A stretch of 64,000 bases of DNA from NCBI RefSeq assembly GCF_026341815.1, contig NZ_JAPENX010000001.1, forward strand, positions 4,402,001-4,466,000, in the 5' to 3' direction. Numbering within the stretch: position 1 is the first letter of the stretch; the number at the start of each line of letters is the position of its first letter. This document shows positions 49,123-57,304 of the stretch, one piece after another. This DNA is from Streptomyces sp. NBC_00572. Its GTDB lineage: Bacteria > Actinomycetota > Actinomycetes > Streptomycetales > Streptomycetaceae. The position numbers were made by a program, and so were the translations under genes. Below the pieces are notes generated by a model. The model was not told the DNA's origin and ran no database searches. It saw only the letters and a program-made list of their open reading frames with translations.

Positions 49123-49761
49123 TCAGCCCGCGATCAGGAGGGCCTCCGAGGCCACCGGGCGGTAGCCCGCCGCCTGGAAGGCGCGGACGCTGCGGGCGTT
49201 GCCCGGCGACTGCTGGGCCCAGACCACGGCGTCCGGCGTGAGGTGCCGGGCCGCCGTGGCCAGGGCGCGCCCCAGGCCCCGGTGGCGTACCTCCTCGTCC
49301 ACCTCGACCGCCGCCTCCCAGCGGCCCGCCACACCCCGGCCCAGGATCACGAGACCGCCGTCCGCCGCCCACACCCGGACCTCGTCGCGGAACTTCAGGG
49401 CCCGCGCGACCCGGGGGTGGTCCGGGTCCACGATCTCCCGGAGCTCCAGCGGGGGAGCGCCCGGCAGGGCGTCGGCGACGGTGAGCAGGTCGACCGTGTT
49501 CATGCGCCGGCCGGTACGGGCCATCAGCGCCATCAGGAATCCCGGGTTCATGCTCGCCGCCAGCGGGTCGCTCGACGTGGCCGCCAGCTCGGCCCGTATC
49601 CACTCCGGGTCGGCGTCCGTGAAGACCACCGAATGGGCGGTGAAGGCGAGCACCCCGGCGTCCCGGGGGTTCGGCTGCGGCACCACCGTCGTCGTCCCGT
49701 CCGGGGGAGGGAACTCCCCGTGTGCCGCCGCCGCCAGGATCCGTGCCACCTCGTCGCTCAT
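49123..49761 (-). CDS. GNAT family N-acetyltransferase
   Basis: 212 residues. The C-terminal half has the acetyl-CoA motif A region VAGRWEAAVEVDEEVRHRGLGRALATAARHL (RxxGxG/A form RHRGLGRA) and motif B VWAQQSPGNARSVRAFQAAGYRPV. The N-terminal half (MSDEVARILAAAAHGEFPPPDG) is less conserved and may set substrate choice. The start at 49761 is preferred; an ATG six codons upstream is possible, and neither has a clear SD. Divergent from the EF-hand gene, 74 bp apart. Substrate unknown. Confidence 0.85.
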   Translation of the reverse strand: MSDEVARILAAAAHGEFPPPDGTTTVVPQPNPRDAGVLAFTAHSVVFTDADPEWIRAELAATSSDPLAASMNPGFLMALMARTGRRMNTVDLLTVADALPGAPPLELREIVDPDHPRVARALKFRDEVRVWAADGGLVILGRGVAGRWEAAVEVDEEVRHRGLGRALATAARHLTPDAVVWAQQSPGNARSVRAFQAAGYRPVASEALLIAG

Positions 49762-49835
49762 ACCGCCATCATCCGGCAAGTCGGGGGCCAGCTAATCTGA
49801 CCCCGTCAGTGAAGCACCAAGAAGGGGCGGAAGCA

Positions 49836-50051
49836 GTGGCGGACATCGACTCGGCACGCACGGCATTCAACAAGTTCGACGTGGACGGCGACGGCTTCAT
49901 CACCGCCGCGGAGTACAAGAGCGTCATGGCGCAGCTGGGCGACTTCCACGTCACCGAGACGGTCGCCGAGGCCCTCATCAAGCAGCGCGACGACAACGGT
50001 GACGGCCGGCTGTCCTGGGACGAGTTCTGGTCCCACCTCAGCAAGGCCTGA
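49836..50051 (+). CDS. Small EF-hand calcium-binding protein
   Basis: 71-residue calmodulin-like protein with two EF hands. Loop 1 is residues 15-26 (DVDGDGFITAAE) and loop 2 is residues 52-63 (DDNGDGRLSWDE). Both keep Asp/Asn at positions 1, 3 and 5, Gly at 6 and Glu at 12, so both should bind calcium. No signal peptide, so cytoplasmic. Streptomyces has several such proteins tied to calcium-dependent aerial growth, but the role of this one is not shown here. GTG at 49836 follows AAGGGGCGG. Confidence 0.92.
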   Translation: MADIDSARTAFNKFDVDGDGFITAAEYKSVMAQLGDFHVTETVAEALIKQRDDNGDGRLSWDEFWSHLSKA

Positions 50052-50692
50052 CCCACCCGCCCCGACGGGCGGCGCAACGCTGAGTTGCCGCCCGTCCGGG
50101 GTTCGGGCTCGGTGACGACCGTCCGGTGACGCTTCCCGGACCCTCGGCACCCCGAGCCGTCCGGGCGCTCCGCGAAGGCCGTCTCGTGCTCGCCGCGGCC
50201 GACGCCTTCGTCCTCGCGGCCCTCTGCGCCGCCTCCCGGCGCACCCCGCCCCGGCTCGCCGCCCTGCTGTTCGCAGTCGCAGTCGCAGTCGCAGTCGGGC
50301 CCGCGTGCCCACCCCGAGACGTGCCCCCTCCTGGGGACCCCCCTGTCCGTCTGTTCCGCGTTCGCCGCGTGCCGGTGGCAAGTCGCTGCATCACGTGCCC
50401 GTGGCCGGATCCCGGCCCGGTGCGGAAACGGTCCTGCGCGCGCCTCCCACCTGGCCTTTTGGCCGGAAGAAGGGGGTCCGCTCGGAGCGTGCCTCCACTT
50501 TTCCCGCAGGTCGTGAGGCAGCTCGTTGCCAGGCAGCTTCCTGGCCTGTCCGGAAGCGGACAGGTGGGGCCCGGCGGTGATTTCCTCTAGGTGTGCGGCC
50601 GGGAAGGCTGAAAAGTCACCGGCCGCCAAGGACCTCCTGAAACGCACGTACGCCGCACTCGTACCGCATCCGCATCCGGAATGGAGACCCAC
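50052..50692. other. 641-bp gene-free region with a structured leader
   Basis: One open frame (50126-50590) lacks similarity and good coding signs, so I do not call it. A hexamer CAGTCG is repeated four times near 50275-50299. From 50500 on, stems follow each other: GCCAGG/CCTGGC (50528-50545), CCTGTCCG/CGGACAGG with a 4-base loop (50545-50564), and GCGGCCGG/CCGGCCGC (50595-50626). They precede the secreted peptide gene at 50693 and look like a structured 5' leader. Confidence 0.5.
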
Positions 50693-50953
50693 ATGTCCTG
50701 TCGCTCCTGCCGCGCCGGAACCGTCCTCGCCACCCTCGCCGCCGCCGTCCTCGGCGGTCTCCTGATCGCCTCCCCGGCCCAGGCCGCCCCCGCCGCACCG
50801 CAGGCCGTCGCCCAGGGCGCGGACGACTTCGTCTGGCCGACGCCGCCCCACCCGCAGATGCCGGACTTCCCCTGCGTCCCCCCGCTCCCGCGCCTGCCCT
50901 GTGTCATCGAGGTCCCGGACGACTTCGTCTGGCCGATCGCCCCCAGGGACTGA
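50693..50953 (+). CDS. Small secreted peptide with two DDFVWP motifs
   Basis: 86 residues; no family recognised. The first 31 residues are a Sec signal peptide (basic start, LATLAAAVLGGLLIA, cleavage after AQA). The mature part of about 55 residues is Pro-rich. It carries DDFVWP at 44-49 and again at 76-81, flanking a central PCVPPLPRLPC with Cys61 and Cys70, which could form a disulfide. The two motif copies are coded by an identical stretch of about 20 bases, so a duplication is likely. ATG at 50693 follows GGAGA; ATG at 50681 is the alternative. Signal peptide, RBS and repeat argue for a real gene. Function unknown. Confidence 0.72.
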   Translation: MSCRSCRAGTVLATLAAAVLGGLLIASPAQAAPAAPQAVAQGADDFVWPTPPHPQMPDFPCVPPLPRLPCVIEVPDDFVWPIAPRD

Positions 50954-51014
50954 TCGCGATGCACGTCACGACCGCCGCCACGGCCGCCGCCCCGCTCCGG
51001 AGCCGCTCCCGGCT

Positions 51015-51998
51015 TCAGATCCACTCCCGGCGGGTCGCCTGCACCCCCGCCTCGAACCGGCTCGACGCCCCCAGCCGCTCCATCAGGTCGGCCACGATCC
51101 GCCGCTCCGTCCGCACCCCGATGCCCAGCGCCCGCGCCACGGCCTCGTCGGTGAGACCGCTCGCCAGAAGCTGGAGCAGCTTGCGCTCCTGCGGGGTGAG
51201 CCCGCCGGGCAGGGCGTCCCCGGGGCCGTTCAGCGGGCAGGCGTGCTCCCAGTAGGCCTCGAACAGGGCACGCATGGCCAGGACCACCGGCTGGCTGCTG
51301 AAGAGCAGCGCGGACGGCTGGGCCTGACCGGGCAGTCCGGCGACCACCGCCGCCGCCGTGTCCACGATGAGCAGCCGCATGGGAAGTGTCGGCGAGGTAC
51401 GGATCTCGCTGCCGCGCTCCGCCATCCACTGGGCGTGCGCCCGGGTGACCCGGTCACCCGCGACGCTGTCGAGATAGATGGTCCGGAAGCGCACGCCCCG
51501 CGCCATCGCCCGCTCGTTCAGGGGCCGGCCGGCCTCGACGGACTCCTCGGTGAGGGCCTTGCCGGGATGGAAGGCGAGCGACTCGCCCGTACAGGACTCG
51601 GCGAGGGCTTCGAGCCGGGTGCGGATGTCGTCGACGTTGTCGAGGTGCTCCGCCCCGTCGAGACCGCCCGACCGGCCCGAGGCCGTGTACTCGGCCGCGA
51701 GGGCGGCGAGGGCGGCACGATTCTGCTCGATCCGCTGCTGCCGCGAGGCGAGTTCGCGCTCCTCGCGCTGGAGCAGCACCTTCAGACCGAGTGAGGGGTT
51801 CACCGCGCGCATCCGGCCCGGGGTGTCCCGGGACGGCGCGAGCAGTGAGAGCCTCGTCAGCAGGTCGAGGGCCTCGTCCACCTGTTCCGTCGTACAGCTC
51901 AGAAGCTTCGCGAGGCGCTCGGGATCGTGCTCCTTGTGGAACAGGATCGCGCGGTACACGCCCAGCGTGTGTTGGTCGAGCGACGAGACCTCGTCCAC
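51015..51998 (-). CDS. LuxR-type regulator with N-terminal TrmB-like winged helix
   Basis: 327 residues. The N-terminus (HTLGVYRAILFHKEHDPERLAKLLSCTTEQVDEALDLLTRLSLL) resembles a TrmB-like winged helix, followed by a coiled-coil segment (REERELASRQQRIEQNRAALAAL). The middle domain resembles the phospholipase-D-like sensor of TrmB-type regulators (EIRTSPTLPMRLLIVDTAAAV). The C-terminal LuxR helix-turn-helix is LTPQERKLLQLLASGLTDEAVARALGIGVRTERRIV. This architecture is frequent beside Streptomyces RiPP and lanthipeptide clusters. GTG at 51998 follows GGGGG; TTG at 52010 is the alternative. It may regulate the biosynthetic genes to the right. Confidence 0.8.
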   Translation of the reverse strand: MDEVSSLDQHTLGVYRAILFHKEHDPERLAKLLSCTTEQVDEALDLLTRLSLLAPSRDTPGRMRAVNPSLGLKVLLQREERELASRQQRIEQNRAALAALAAEYTASGRSGGLDGAEHLDNVDDIRTRLEALAESCTGESLAFHPGKALTEESVEAGRPLNERAMARGVRFRTIYLDSVAGDRVTRAHAQWMAERGSEIRTSPTLPMRLLIVDTAAAVVAGLPGQAQPSALLFSSQPVVLAMRALFEAYWEHACPLNGPGDALPGGLTPQERKLLQLLASGLTDEAVARALGIGVRTERRIVADLMERLGASSRFEAGVQATRREWI

Positions 51999-52149
51999 GG
52001 TGTCCCCCAACGGTCATACCGCCCCCGGCCGATCGGGGCGGAGGATCTGAACCGGGGCCCGTGCCCCAACGCCCGCGCTACCCGGTACACCCCATATACA
52101 CGCGATCATCACGCTACCCGTTCGACGATCTCCTCGAAAGGGACGTCAC

Positions 52150-52677
52150 GTGCTCCAGACCGGTTCCTCCCCGCCGCGACTCGACGGTCTCGTCGTGCTC
52201 GTCGTCGACGCCACCACGGGCATCGGCCGGGAGCTCGCGACGCGGTTGAGCGCCGCCGGGGCGGTCGTCGCCGTCGTCGGCGCCGGACATCCGGACCGCG
52301 ACGACGACGCCGCCACCAACGCGGCCTTCCTCTGCAAGGCACTCGACGACGCCGGCCTGACGGCGCTGCCGTACCGCATCGACATCCGCGATCCGGCCGA
52401 GGCCGGCCGGCTGCCCGCACAGATCGCCGGCGACGCCGGCCCGGTGAACGCCGCGGTCGTCGTCCTGCCGCCGCCGGACACCGACGGGGAACTGTCGCAC
52501 GCCTTCCGCGCGGTGTCGGCCGCCCTCGCGGCCGCGCTGCCGCCCGGCGCCCGGCACATCGAGCGCACCCCGGCCGCCGCGGCCGGACCGGACACGGCGA
52601 CGGCCGAGGACCGCTCCTGGCTCCGCTCCGTCGTCGACGGCCTGGCCGCCGACGCGGCGCGGGCGACCAGTCGCTGA
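52150..52677 (+). CDS. Short SDR-like protein lacking the catalytic tyrosine motif
   Basis: 175 residues. The N-terminal LDGLVVLVVDATTGIGRELATRLSAAGAVVAVVGA matches the Rossmann start of classical SDRs (TTGIGRE in place of TGxxxGIG). DIRDPAEAGRLPAQ fits the segment after strand 4. The chain ends where the YxxxK active site should begin, and no such motif is present. Classical SDRs are about 250 residues, so this is a shortened or decayed copy that may only bind nucleotide. GTG at 52150 has GAAAGG upstream. It lies 51 bases before the NarL-like gene, in the same direction. Confidence 0.6.
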   Translation: MLQTGSSPPRLDGLVVLVVDATTGIGRELATRLSAAGAVVAVVGAGHPDRDDDAATNAAFLCKALDDAGLTALPYRIDIRDPAEAGRLPAQIAGDAGPVNAAVVVLPPPDTDGELSHAFRAVSAALAAALPPGARHIERTPAAAAGPDTATAEDRSWLRSVVDGLAADAARATSR

Positions 52678-52727
52678 CCGGCGGCCCGGAAGGGCCACCG
52701 CCACAGAAGTCACCACGGGGGAGACAC

Positions 52728-53333
52728 ATGTCCATTCGCGTCGTCGTGGCCGGGGACCACCAACTGGTCCTGGAGGCCTTCGCCGAGACCCTGAACGGCA
52801 CCAACGGCCTGGACGTCGTGGGGCTCGCCACGACCTTCGAGGCGGTGCTGCCCGCCGTCCAACGGCACCGGCCCACCGTGCTGTTGCTCGGTGAGAGCAC
52901 CATGGGAGGCAAGGCGCTGCACGCGGCGACCGAGGTCCGCTCGCACCACCCGGGCTGCGGGGTGGCGCTGATGGTCGGCTCGGCCACACCGTCCGTGGTG
53001 GACCGGGCGGTGGCCGCCGGAGCCCTCGGAGTCGTACCCAAGACGGCCCGGCTGCCGCAGCTCATCACCACCCTGGTGGGGGTCGCGGGGGGCTGCCTCA
53101 CGGTCGACCCGGGGCTGCTCCGTACCCCGTCGGCGGGGGAGACGGTGCTCAGCGTCCGCGAGACGGACGTGCTGAGGCTGACCGCCGGAGGGGCGACGGT
53201 CAAGGAGATCGCGGGCGAGCTCTACCTCGCGGCGGGGACGGTACGGAACCTCACCTCGGCGGCGATCAAGAAGCTCGGCGGGCGCAACCGCTTCGACGCG
53301 GCGCGCATCGCGGCGGAATGCGGGTTGCTGTGA
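52728..53333 (+). CDS. NarL-type regulator with degenerate receiver domain
   Basis: 201 residues laid out as receiver plus LuxR helix-turn-helix. The receiver keeps the fold (VVVAGDHQLVLEAFAETL, ATEVRSHHPGCGVALMVGSA, GVVPKTARLPQLITTLV), including the conserved Lys. However, the phospho-acceptor position reads LLLGESTMGG, with Gly55 in place of Asp, and the acidic pocket is reduced to a single Asp10. It is therefore unlikely to be switched by phosphorylation. The DNA-binding part is LSVRETDVLRLTAGGATVKEIAGELYLAAGTVRNLTSAAIKKLGGRNRFDA. ATG at 52728 follows GGGGGAG. It is convergent with the GriH-like gene and a candidate pathway-specific activator. Confidence 0.85.
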   Translation: MSIRVVVAGDHQLVLEAFAETLNGTNGLDVVGLATTFEAVLPAVQRHRPTVLLLGESTMGGKALHAATEVRSHHPGCGVALMVGSATPSVVDRAVAAGALGVVPKTARLPQLITTLVGVAGGCLTVDPGLLRTPSAGETVLSVRETDVLRLTAGGATVKEIAGELYLAAGTVRNLTSAAIKKLGGRNRFDAARIAAECGLL

Positions 53334-53362
53334 GGGCGGGGATGGAGCCCGGACGCGCGCCG

Positions 53363-53387
53363 GCCCCGGCACGAGGCGTGCCGGGGC
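53363..53387. terminator. Bidirectional terminator hairpin
   Basis: Arms GCCCCGGCAC (53363-53372) and GTGCCGGGGC (53378-53387), loop GAGGC. It lies between the convergent 3' ends of the NarL-like gene and the griH-like operon. Confidence 0.65.
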
Positions 53388-53428
53388 GGGGCTTCACGAC
53401 ATGGTGGAGCAGGGCGCTCCGTGCACTC

Positions 53429-54544
53429 CTACTTCTCCAGGCAGAACTCGTTGATCGGGTAACCCACATGACGGTCGGCCGTCGGCAGGTGACCCAGGAT
53501 GCGGTCGCCCGGCTTGAGTTCGGTGCTGTTGAGCACCGAGGCGCCGGGGCCGAGGACCCGCACGTGCCAGTCGTCCTGGAGGATCAGGTTGACCGTCTGG
53601 CCGCTGGGCGCGACCGCGTCGATGGAGATCAGCGGACGCGTCTCGATCTTCACCCGGCCGACGCTGACCGGCCGCGTACGGCCGTCGACGTCGACCGCCA
53701 GGACGGAACTGCCGGCGTGCAGCTCGCTCAGGTAGTGGGTGCGACCGTTCTGCCCCACGGTGTACGAGTGCAGGGCACCGGCGTTGACGCGGAACGGACG
53801 GGTCGGCATGTACGGCAGCGGGTGGGTCTCGCTGACGCACAGGACCATGCCCTTGGAGTGGGAGCCCACCAGGATGCCCTCGTCCTTGCGGAAGTGGGTC
53901 GTGGTGTCGACACAGGCACGCTCGCCCATGCCGATGTGCGTGGTCGCCGTGACCTCCAGTTCGACCAGCGAGATCTCCCCGCCGTGCGCGGTCGCCGCGG
54001 TCCGCAGGGCCGTCGCGTCACCGACCGTACGGCCCCGCATCAGGACCCCGTCCGAGCCGTGCTCCAGGACGCCGTAAAGGATCTCGGCCTCCTCGGTGTC
54101 GGCGGCCGTCGTCACGATCGAACCGGGCGCGCCCGAGGCGGCCGCGATGACGATCTCCAGCGGGATCTTCGTCGGGTCGCGGAAGTCGAGGACGCTCCAC
54201 GCCTCCAGACGCGCCGCCAGGCAGGCGTCCTCCAGGGTGTCGGCGTCGACGATCTCCACGTACCGCCCGAACTGCACGTCCGGGTGGGCCGCTTGGAGCT
54301 CGGCGCGGGCGTCCCGCGGGCCGGGGACGATCACGACGTCGACCCCGTCGAGGTCGGCGGGCACGGTCGCGGCGCCGTCCTCGAAGAGCAGGACCTTGCG
54401 CACGGTGGGCGGCAGACCGGCGAAGACGGCCGGGTCGGTGGCGACGATGCCGTCGATCTTCTGGTGCACGGCCTCCTCGAGGACGGCGGCGGTCGCGGCG
54501 CCGGCCTCGCGGATGTCAAGCCAGCACAGTTTGGCGTCCGTCAT
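53429..54544 (-). CDS. 3-dehydroquinate synthase II family protein, GriH-like
   Basis: 371 residues of the archaeal-type DHQ synthase family. In Streptomyces its best-known member, GriH, works with GriI to make 3-amino-4-hydroxybenzoic acid. Features: N-terminal [29 protein letters not shown], central HIGMGERACVDTTTHFRKDEGILVGSHSKGMVLCVSE, FRVNAGALHSYTV, and a C-terminal beta-rich part. Full length. Last gene of a four-gene minus-strand operon; its 5' end overlaps the griI-like gene by 29 bases. The GriI neighbour makes an aminohydroxybenzoate role much more likely than primary shikimate synthesis. Confidence 0.87.
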   Translation of the reverse strand: MTDAKLCWLDIREAGAATAAVLEEAVHQKIDGIVATDPAVFAGLPPTVRKVLLFEDGAATVPADLDGVDVVIVPGPRDARAELQAAHPDVQFGRYVEIVDADTLEDACLAARLEAWSVLDFRDPTKIPLEIVIAAASGAPGSIVTTAADTEEAEILYGVLEHGSDGVLMRGRTVGDATALRTAATAHGGEISLVELEVTATTHIGMGERACVDTTTHFRKDEGILVGSHSKGMVLCVSETHPLPYMPTRPFRVNAGALHSYTVGQNGRTHYLSELHAGSSVLAVDVDGRTRPVSVGRVKIETRPLISIDAVAPSGQTVNLILQDDWHVRVLGPGASVLNSTELKPGDRILGHLPTADRHVGYPINEFCLEK

Positions 54545-55502
54545 GATGCGGACCTCCTGTCAGGTTGTCGAGAGACGAGTTGTCGAGCGTCGTGTCGTCG
54601 AGATGGGTGTCGTGGTGCGGGTCGTCGAGCGGTGTGCCGTCGAGGTGGTCGGGGGTGAGGCGTTCGCTGTGAAGCCGCTCCCGGCCGCTCGGCTCGCCGA
54701 ACGGGACGGTGGTGAAGTGCTGTTCGGGGAAGTGGTGCACGATCCGGGCGACCTTGGCCGCCAGCGCGCGCGGGTCCTTCGCCTGGAAGATGTTGCGGCC
54801 CATGGCCACCCCGCCCGCCCCTCCGGCGATGGCGTCCCTGACGTACGCGAGGACGTCCTCCTCCTTCTCCAGGGCGGGTCCGCCGGCGACGAGCACCGGC
54901 ACCGGGCAGGCCGCGGTCAGGTCGAGCATCTCCGCGGTGGATCCGAGGAAGACGGTCTTGACCAGGTCCGCGCCCAGGTCCGCGGCGATCGTCACGGCGT
55001 GCGCGACGACCGCCGGGTCCCGGGGGTCGCTGATCCGCGGCCCGCGTGGGTACACCATCGCGAGCAGCGGCAGGTTCCAGCGGTCGCAGGCGTCGGCGAT
55101 CCGGCCGAGGTCGCCGATCTGCTGCCGCTCGTCGTCGGAGCCGAGGTTGACGTGGACGCTGACCGCGTCCGCGCCGAGGCGCAGGGCCTCCTCGACGCCG
55201 GCGACGACGTACTTGGCATTGGGGTCGAGCGCCTGGCTGGTGCTCGCGTTGAGGTGGATGATCAGCGACATCGCGGCGAACCGCTCCGGGCTGATGTGCC
55301 GGACGCTGCCCTTGTGCACGACGACGGCGTCGGCGCCGCCGGCCGCGATCCGGGCGGCGAGCTGGTCGAGCGTGGTGCCCTTCGGCACCACGGGACCGTC
55401 GTGGATCGAATGGTCGAGAGGGGTGATCATCAGGCCGGCCGTGCTGTGGCGGTAGAGCCGCCGTAGCCGCAGCGACCGGGCGAAGTGGCCGAAACCGGTC
55501 AT
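54516..55502 (-). CDS. DhnA-type class I aldolase, GriI-like, with repetitive C-terminal tail
   Basis: 328 residues. Residues 1-270 match 2-amino-3,7-dideoxy-hept-6-ulosonate synthases and GriI, which condense aspartate semialdehyde with a C3 or dideoxy sugar unit. Seen: [14 protein letters not shown], the Schiff-base lysine in [28 protein letters not shown] and [11 protein letters not shown] for phosphate binding. GriI itself needs dihydroxyacetone phosphate and gives the C7 precursor of 3-amino-4-hydroxybenzoate. The last 55 residues are unusual: an acidic His/Asp/Leu tail with repeats such as [14 protein letters not shown], not found in the family. The start overlaps the ligase stop (ATGA); AAAGGG upstream. 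Confidence 0.87.
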   Translation of the reverse strand: MTGFGHFARSLRLRRLYRHSTAGLMITPLDHSIHDGPVVPKGTTLDQLAARIAAGGADAVVVHKGSVRHISPERFAAMSLIIHLNASTSQALDPNAKYVVAGVEEALRLGADAVSVHVNLGSDDERQQIGDLGRIADACDRWNLPLLAMVYPRGPRISDPRDPAVVAHAVTIAADLGADLVKTVFLGSTAEMLDLTAACPVPVLVAGGPALEKEEDVLAYVRDAIAGGAGGVAMGRNIFQAKDPRALAAKVARIVHHFPEQHFTTVPFGEPSGRERLHSERLTPDHLDGTPLDDPHHDTHLDDTTLDNSSLDNLTGGPHHDGRQTVLA

Positions 55503-57250
55503 GGAACGCCCTTTCTGGTTCGCGAGGAGGCGTGATCGGGCTGGTGACCCGCGCCGCTCACGCGGACGGGGTCGGCCCGCGCGGTGGCTCCGCGCGGGGA
55601 GCTGAGGGCCGGCCCGCCGATCCGCGGCCCGCCGACGCGCGGGGCACCGGTGCCGGAGAGGGCGGCGGCGACCGGGGCGGAGCCCGGGGGCGAGACCGGG
55701 GCGGCGGCGACCGGCGGCGACACCGAGGCGGTGGGGTCCGGCGGCGAGACGGAGCGCAGATAGGCGCGGTCCGGTTTGCCCGAGGGCGTGAGCGGCAGCC
55801 GCGGCCAGACCGAGACGCGTACCGGAGTGTGCTCCGGAGTCAGCGCCGCGGCCACATAGCCCCGCAGGTCGCAGGAGGTGTGCCCGGCGCCCGAGTACAG
55901 CTCCACGGCCGCGTGCACCTGCTCCACCCAGTCGCGGTCCCGCACCCCGAACACCGTGGCCTGACGCACCTGCGGATGACGCATCAGCGCCTCCTCGATG
56001 GCCGCCGGATCCAGCTTGAGCCCGCCGTGCTTGATCACGTCGCCCACCCGGCCGTCGAGCCGGAGGTAGCCGTACCGGTCCCAGTGCCCGAGGTCTCCGG
56101 TGCACAGCCAGCCGTCGCGGAAGACGGTCCCGGTGCGTTCCTCGTCGCCGAGGTAGCCGGCCGTGACCGTGGGCGAGCTGATCCAGATCTCGCCCGACAC
56201 CCCCCGCTCGACCTGGGGGCCGCCGCCGGGGCCGCGGATCTCCACCCGCACCCAGGGGAACGGGCGGCCCGCCGAGCCCAGCAGCTCCGGCTCGCGGTGG
56301 TCGAGCGGGTTGAGGCTGCTGATGCCGCCCGCCTCCGTCGTCCCGTACACCTGGATGAGCACGTCGCCGAAGAGCTCGACGGCCCGTGCCACCCGCACCG
56401 GCGCCGCCGGGGTGCCGCTGTAGGTGATGCGGCGCAGCGACGACAGGTCGGTGAGCGGGGCGGCCGGGTGGTCCAGGAGCCGGTAGAGGTGCGGGACGGC
56501 GAGATAGACGTCGGTCACGCCGTGCCGCTCGAAGGCGTCCAGGACGTCGCCCGCGTCGAACTCGTCGTGCAGCACGACCCGTCCGCCGCTCGCGAGCACC
56601 GCGTCGGCCATCGGCGCGGTCGTGTGGCTGATCGGCGTGACGGACAGCAGCGTCGCGGGTCCCCGGGGATCGAGGCCATGGGCGAGACGGCTGACGAGCT
56701 CCTCACGCGTGTCGTACCGCTGGGCGACCATCTTCGGCCGTCCGGTGCTCCCGCTGGTGAACTCGACGGTCGCGAGGTCGTCCGGGCGCGACTCGGGGAG
56801 CCGGGCCGGCAGCGGTTCCCCGGCCCCGCCCGCCGCCGCCCAGGGGACGGTCAGCGCGGTCACGGACGGGACGCGGCGGGTGAGCCATTCGCCGCGCTCG
56901 GCGCTCTCGTCGTCGACGAGCAGCACCGACACCCGTAGGTCCTCCAGGAGTCGGGCCTGGGTGGCGACCGAGAAGGTCTCCGTGTCGGTACGCGGATTCA
57001 TCGACCGTACGTACACGGAGGTGGCGCCCAGGAGATGGACGGCGTACCGGGCGCCGAGCATCAACGGCCGGTTGGGGCCGGTGAGTACGGCGACGGTGTC
57101 GCCGGGTCGGACGCCGCGGGAGTGCAGCAGGGCCGTGGTGGCCCGCACCGAGCCGGCGAGCCGGCCGGCGGTGACGGCCTCGTCGGCGCGGTGGATCACC
57201 ACGCGCCCCGGGTCCTTTCCGAGCGCGTCGAGAATGCGGCGTACGTACAT
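55499..57250 (-). CDS. Adenylate-forming acyl/aryl ligase
   Basis: 583-residue ANL-family ligase that activates a carboxylic acid as acyl-AMP, usually for CoA or a carrier. Core motifs: VEFTSGSTGRPKMV (phosphate loop), VYGTTEAGGISS, CTGDLGHWD, DGRVGDVIKHGGLKLDP hinge, and catalytic Lys in LPLTPSGKPDR. A tail of about 70 residues after that Lys is Pro/Ser/Ala-rich with VSPP repeats and is not part of the fold. ATG at 57250 has AGGAGG at 4 bases. Lying between the oxidase and griI-like genes suggests 3-amino-4-hydroxybenzoate or a derivative as substrate. No carrier protein is nearby. Confidence 0.88.
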   Translation of the reverse strand: MYVRRILDALGKDPGRVVIHRADEAVTAGRLAGSVRATTALLHSRGVRPGDTVAVLTGPNRPLMLGARYAVHLLGATSVYVRSMNPRTDTETFSVATQARLLEDLRVSVLLVDDESAERGEWLTRRVPSVTALTVPWAAAGGAGEPLPARLPESRPDDLATVEFTSGSTGRPKMVAQRYDTREELVSRLAHGLDPRGPATLLSVTPISHTTAPMADAVLASGGRVVLHDEFDAGDVLDAFERHGVTDVYLAVPHLYRLLDHPAAPLTDLSSLRRITYSGTPAAPVRVARAVELFGDVLIQVYGTTEAGGISSLNPLDHREPELLGSAGRPFPWVRVEIRGPGGGPQVERGVSGEIWISSPTVTAGYLGDEERTGTVFRDGWLCTGDLGHWDRYGYLRLDGRVGDVIKHGGLKLDPAAIEEALMRHPQVRQATVFGVRDRDWVEQVHAAVELYSGAGHTSCDLRGYVAAALTPEHTPVRVSVWPRLPLTPSGKPDRAYLRSVSPPDPTASVSPPVAAAPVSPPGSAPVAAALSGTGAPRVGGPRIGGPALSSPRGATARADPVRVSGAGHQPDHASSRTRKGVP

Positions 57251-57304
57251 GGTTCCTCCTTTCCTGAATGAGAAGTCCAGAGCTGCGGAAGGATGCGGCG
57301 AAAA

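Noticed and set aside
50274-50299. CAGTCG hexamer repeated four times, considered as an iteron
   Set aside because: Short, perfect and isolated, without a dyad or nearby promoter; slippage is the simplest explanation.
50126-50590. Possible 154-residue gene between the EF-hand and secreted-peptide genes
   Set aside because: No similarity or ribosome site, Arg/Pro/Ala-rich composition, and it runs through the hexamer repeat and the hairpins. I treat the stretch as intergenic.
53429-54544. Reading the DHQ synthase II homologue as the shikimate-pathway enzyme
   Set aside because: Bacteria normally use the unrelated AroB for that step, and the adjacent GriI-type aldolase points to aminohydroxybenzoate synthesis.
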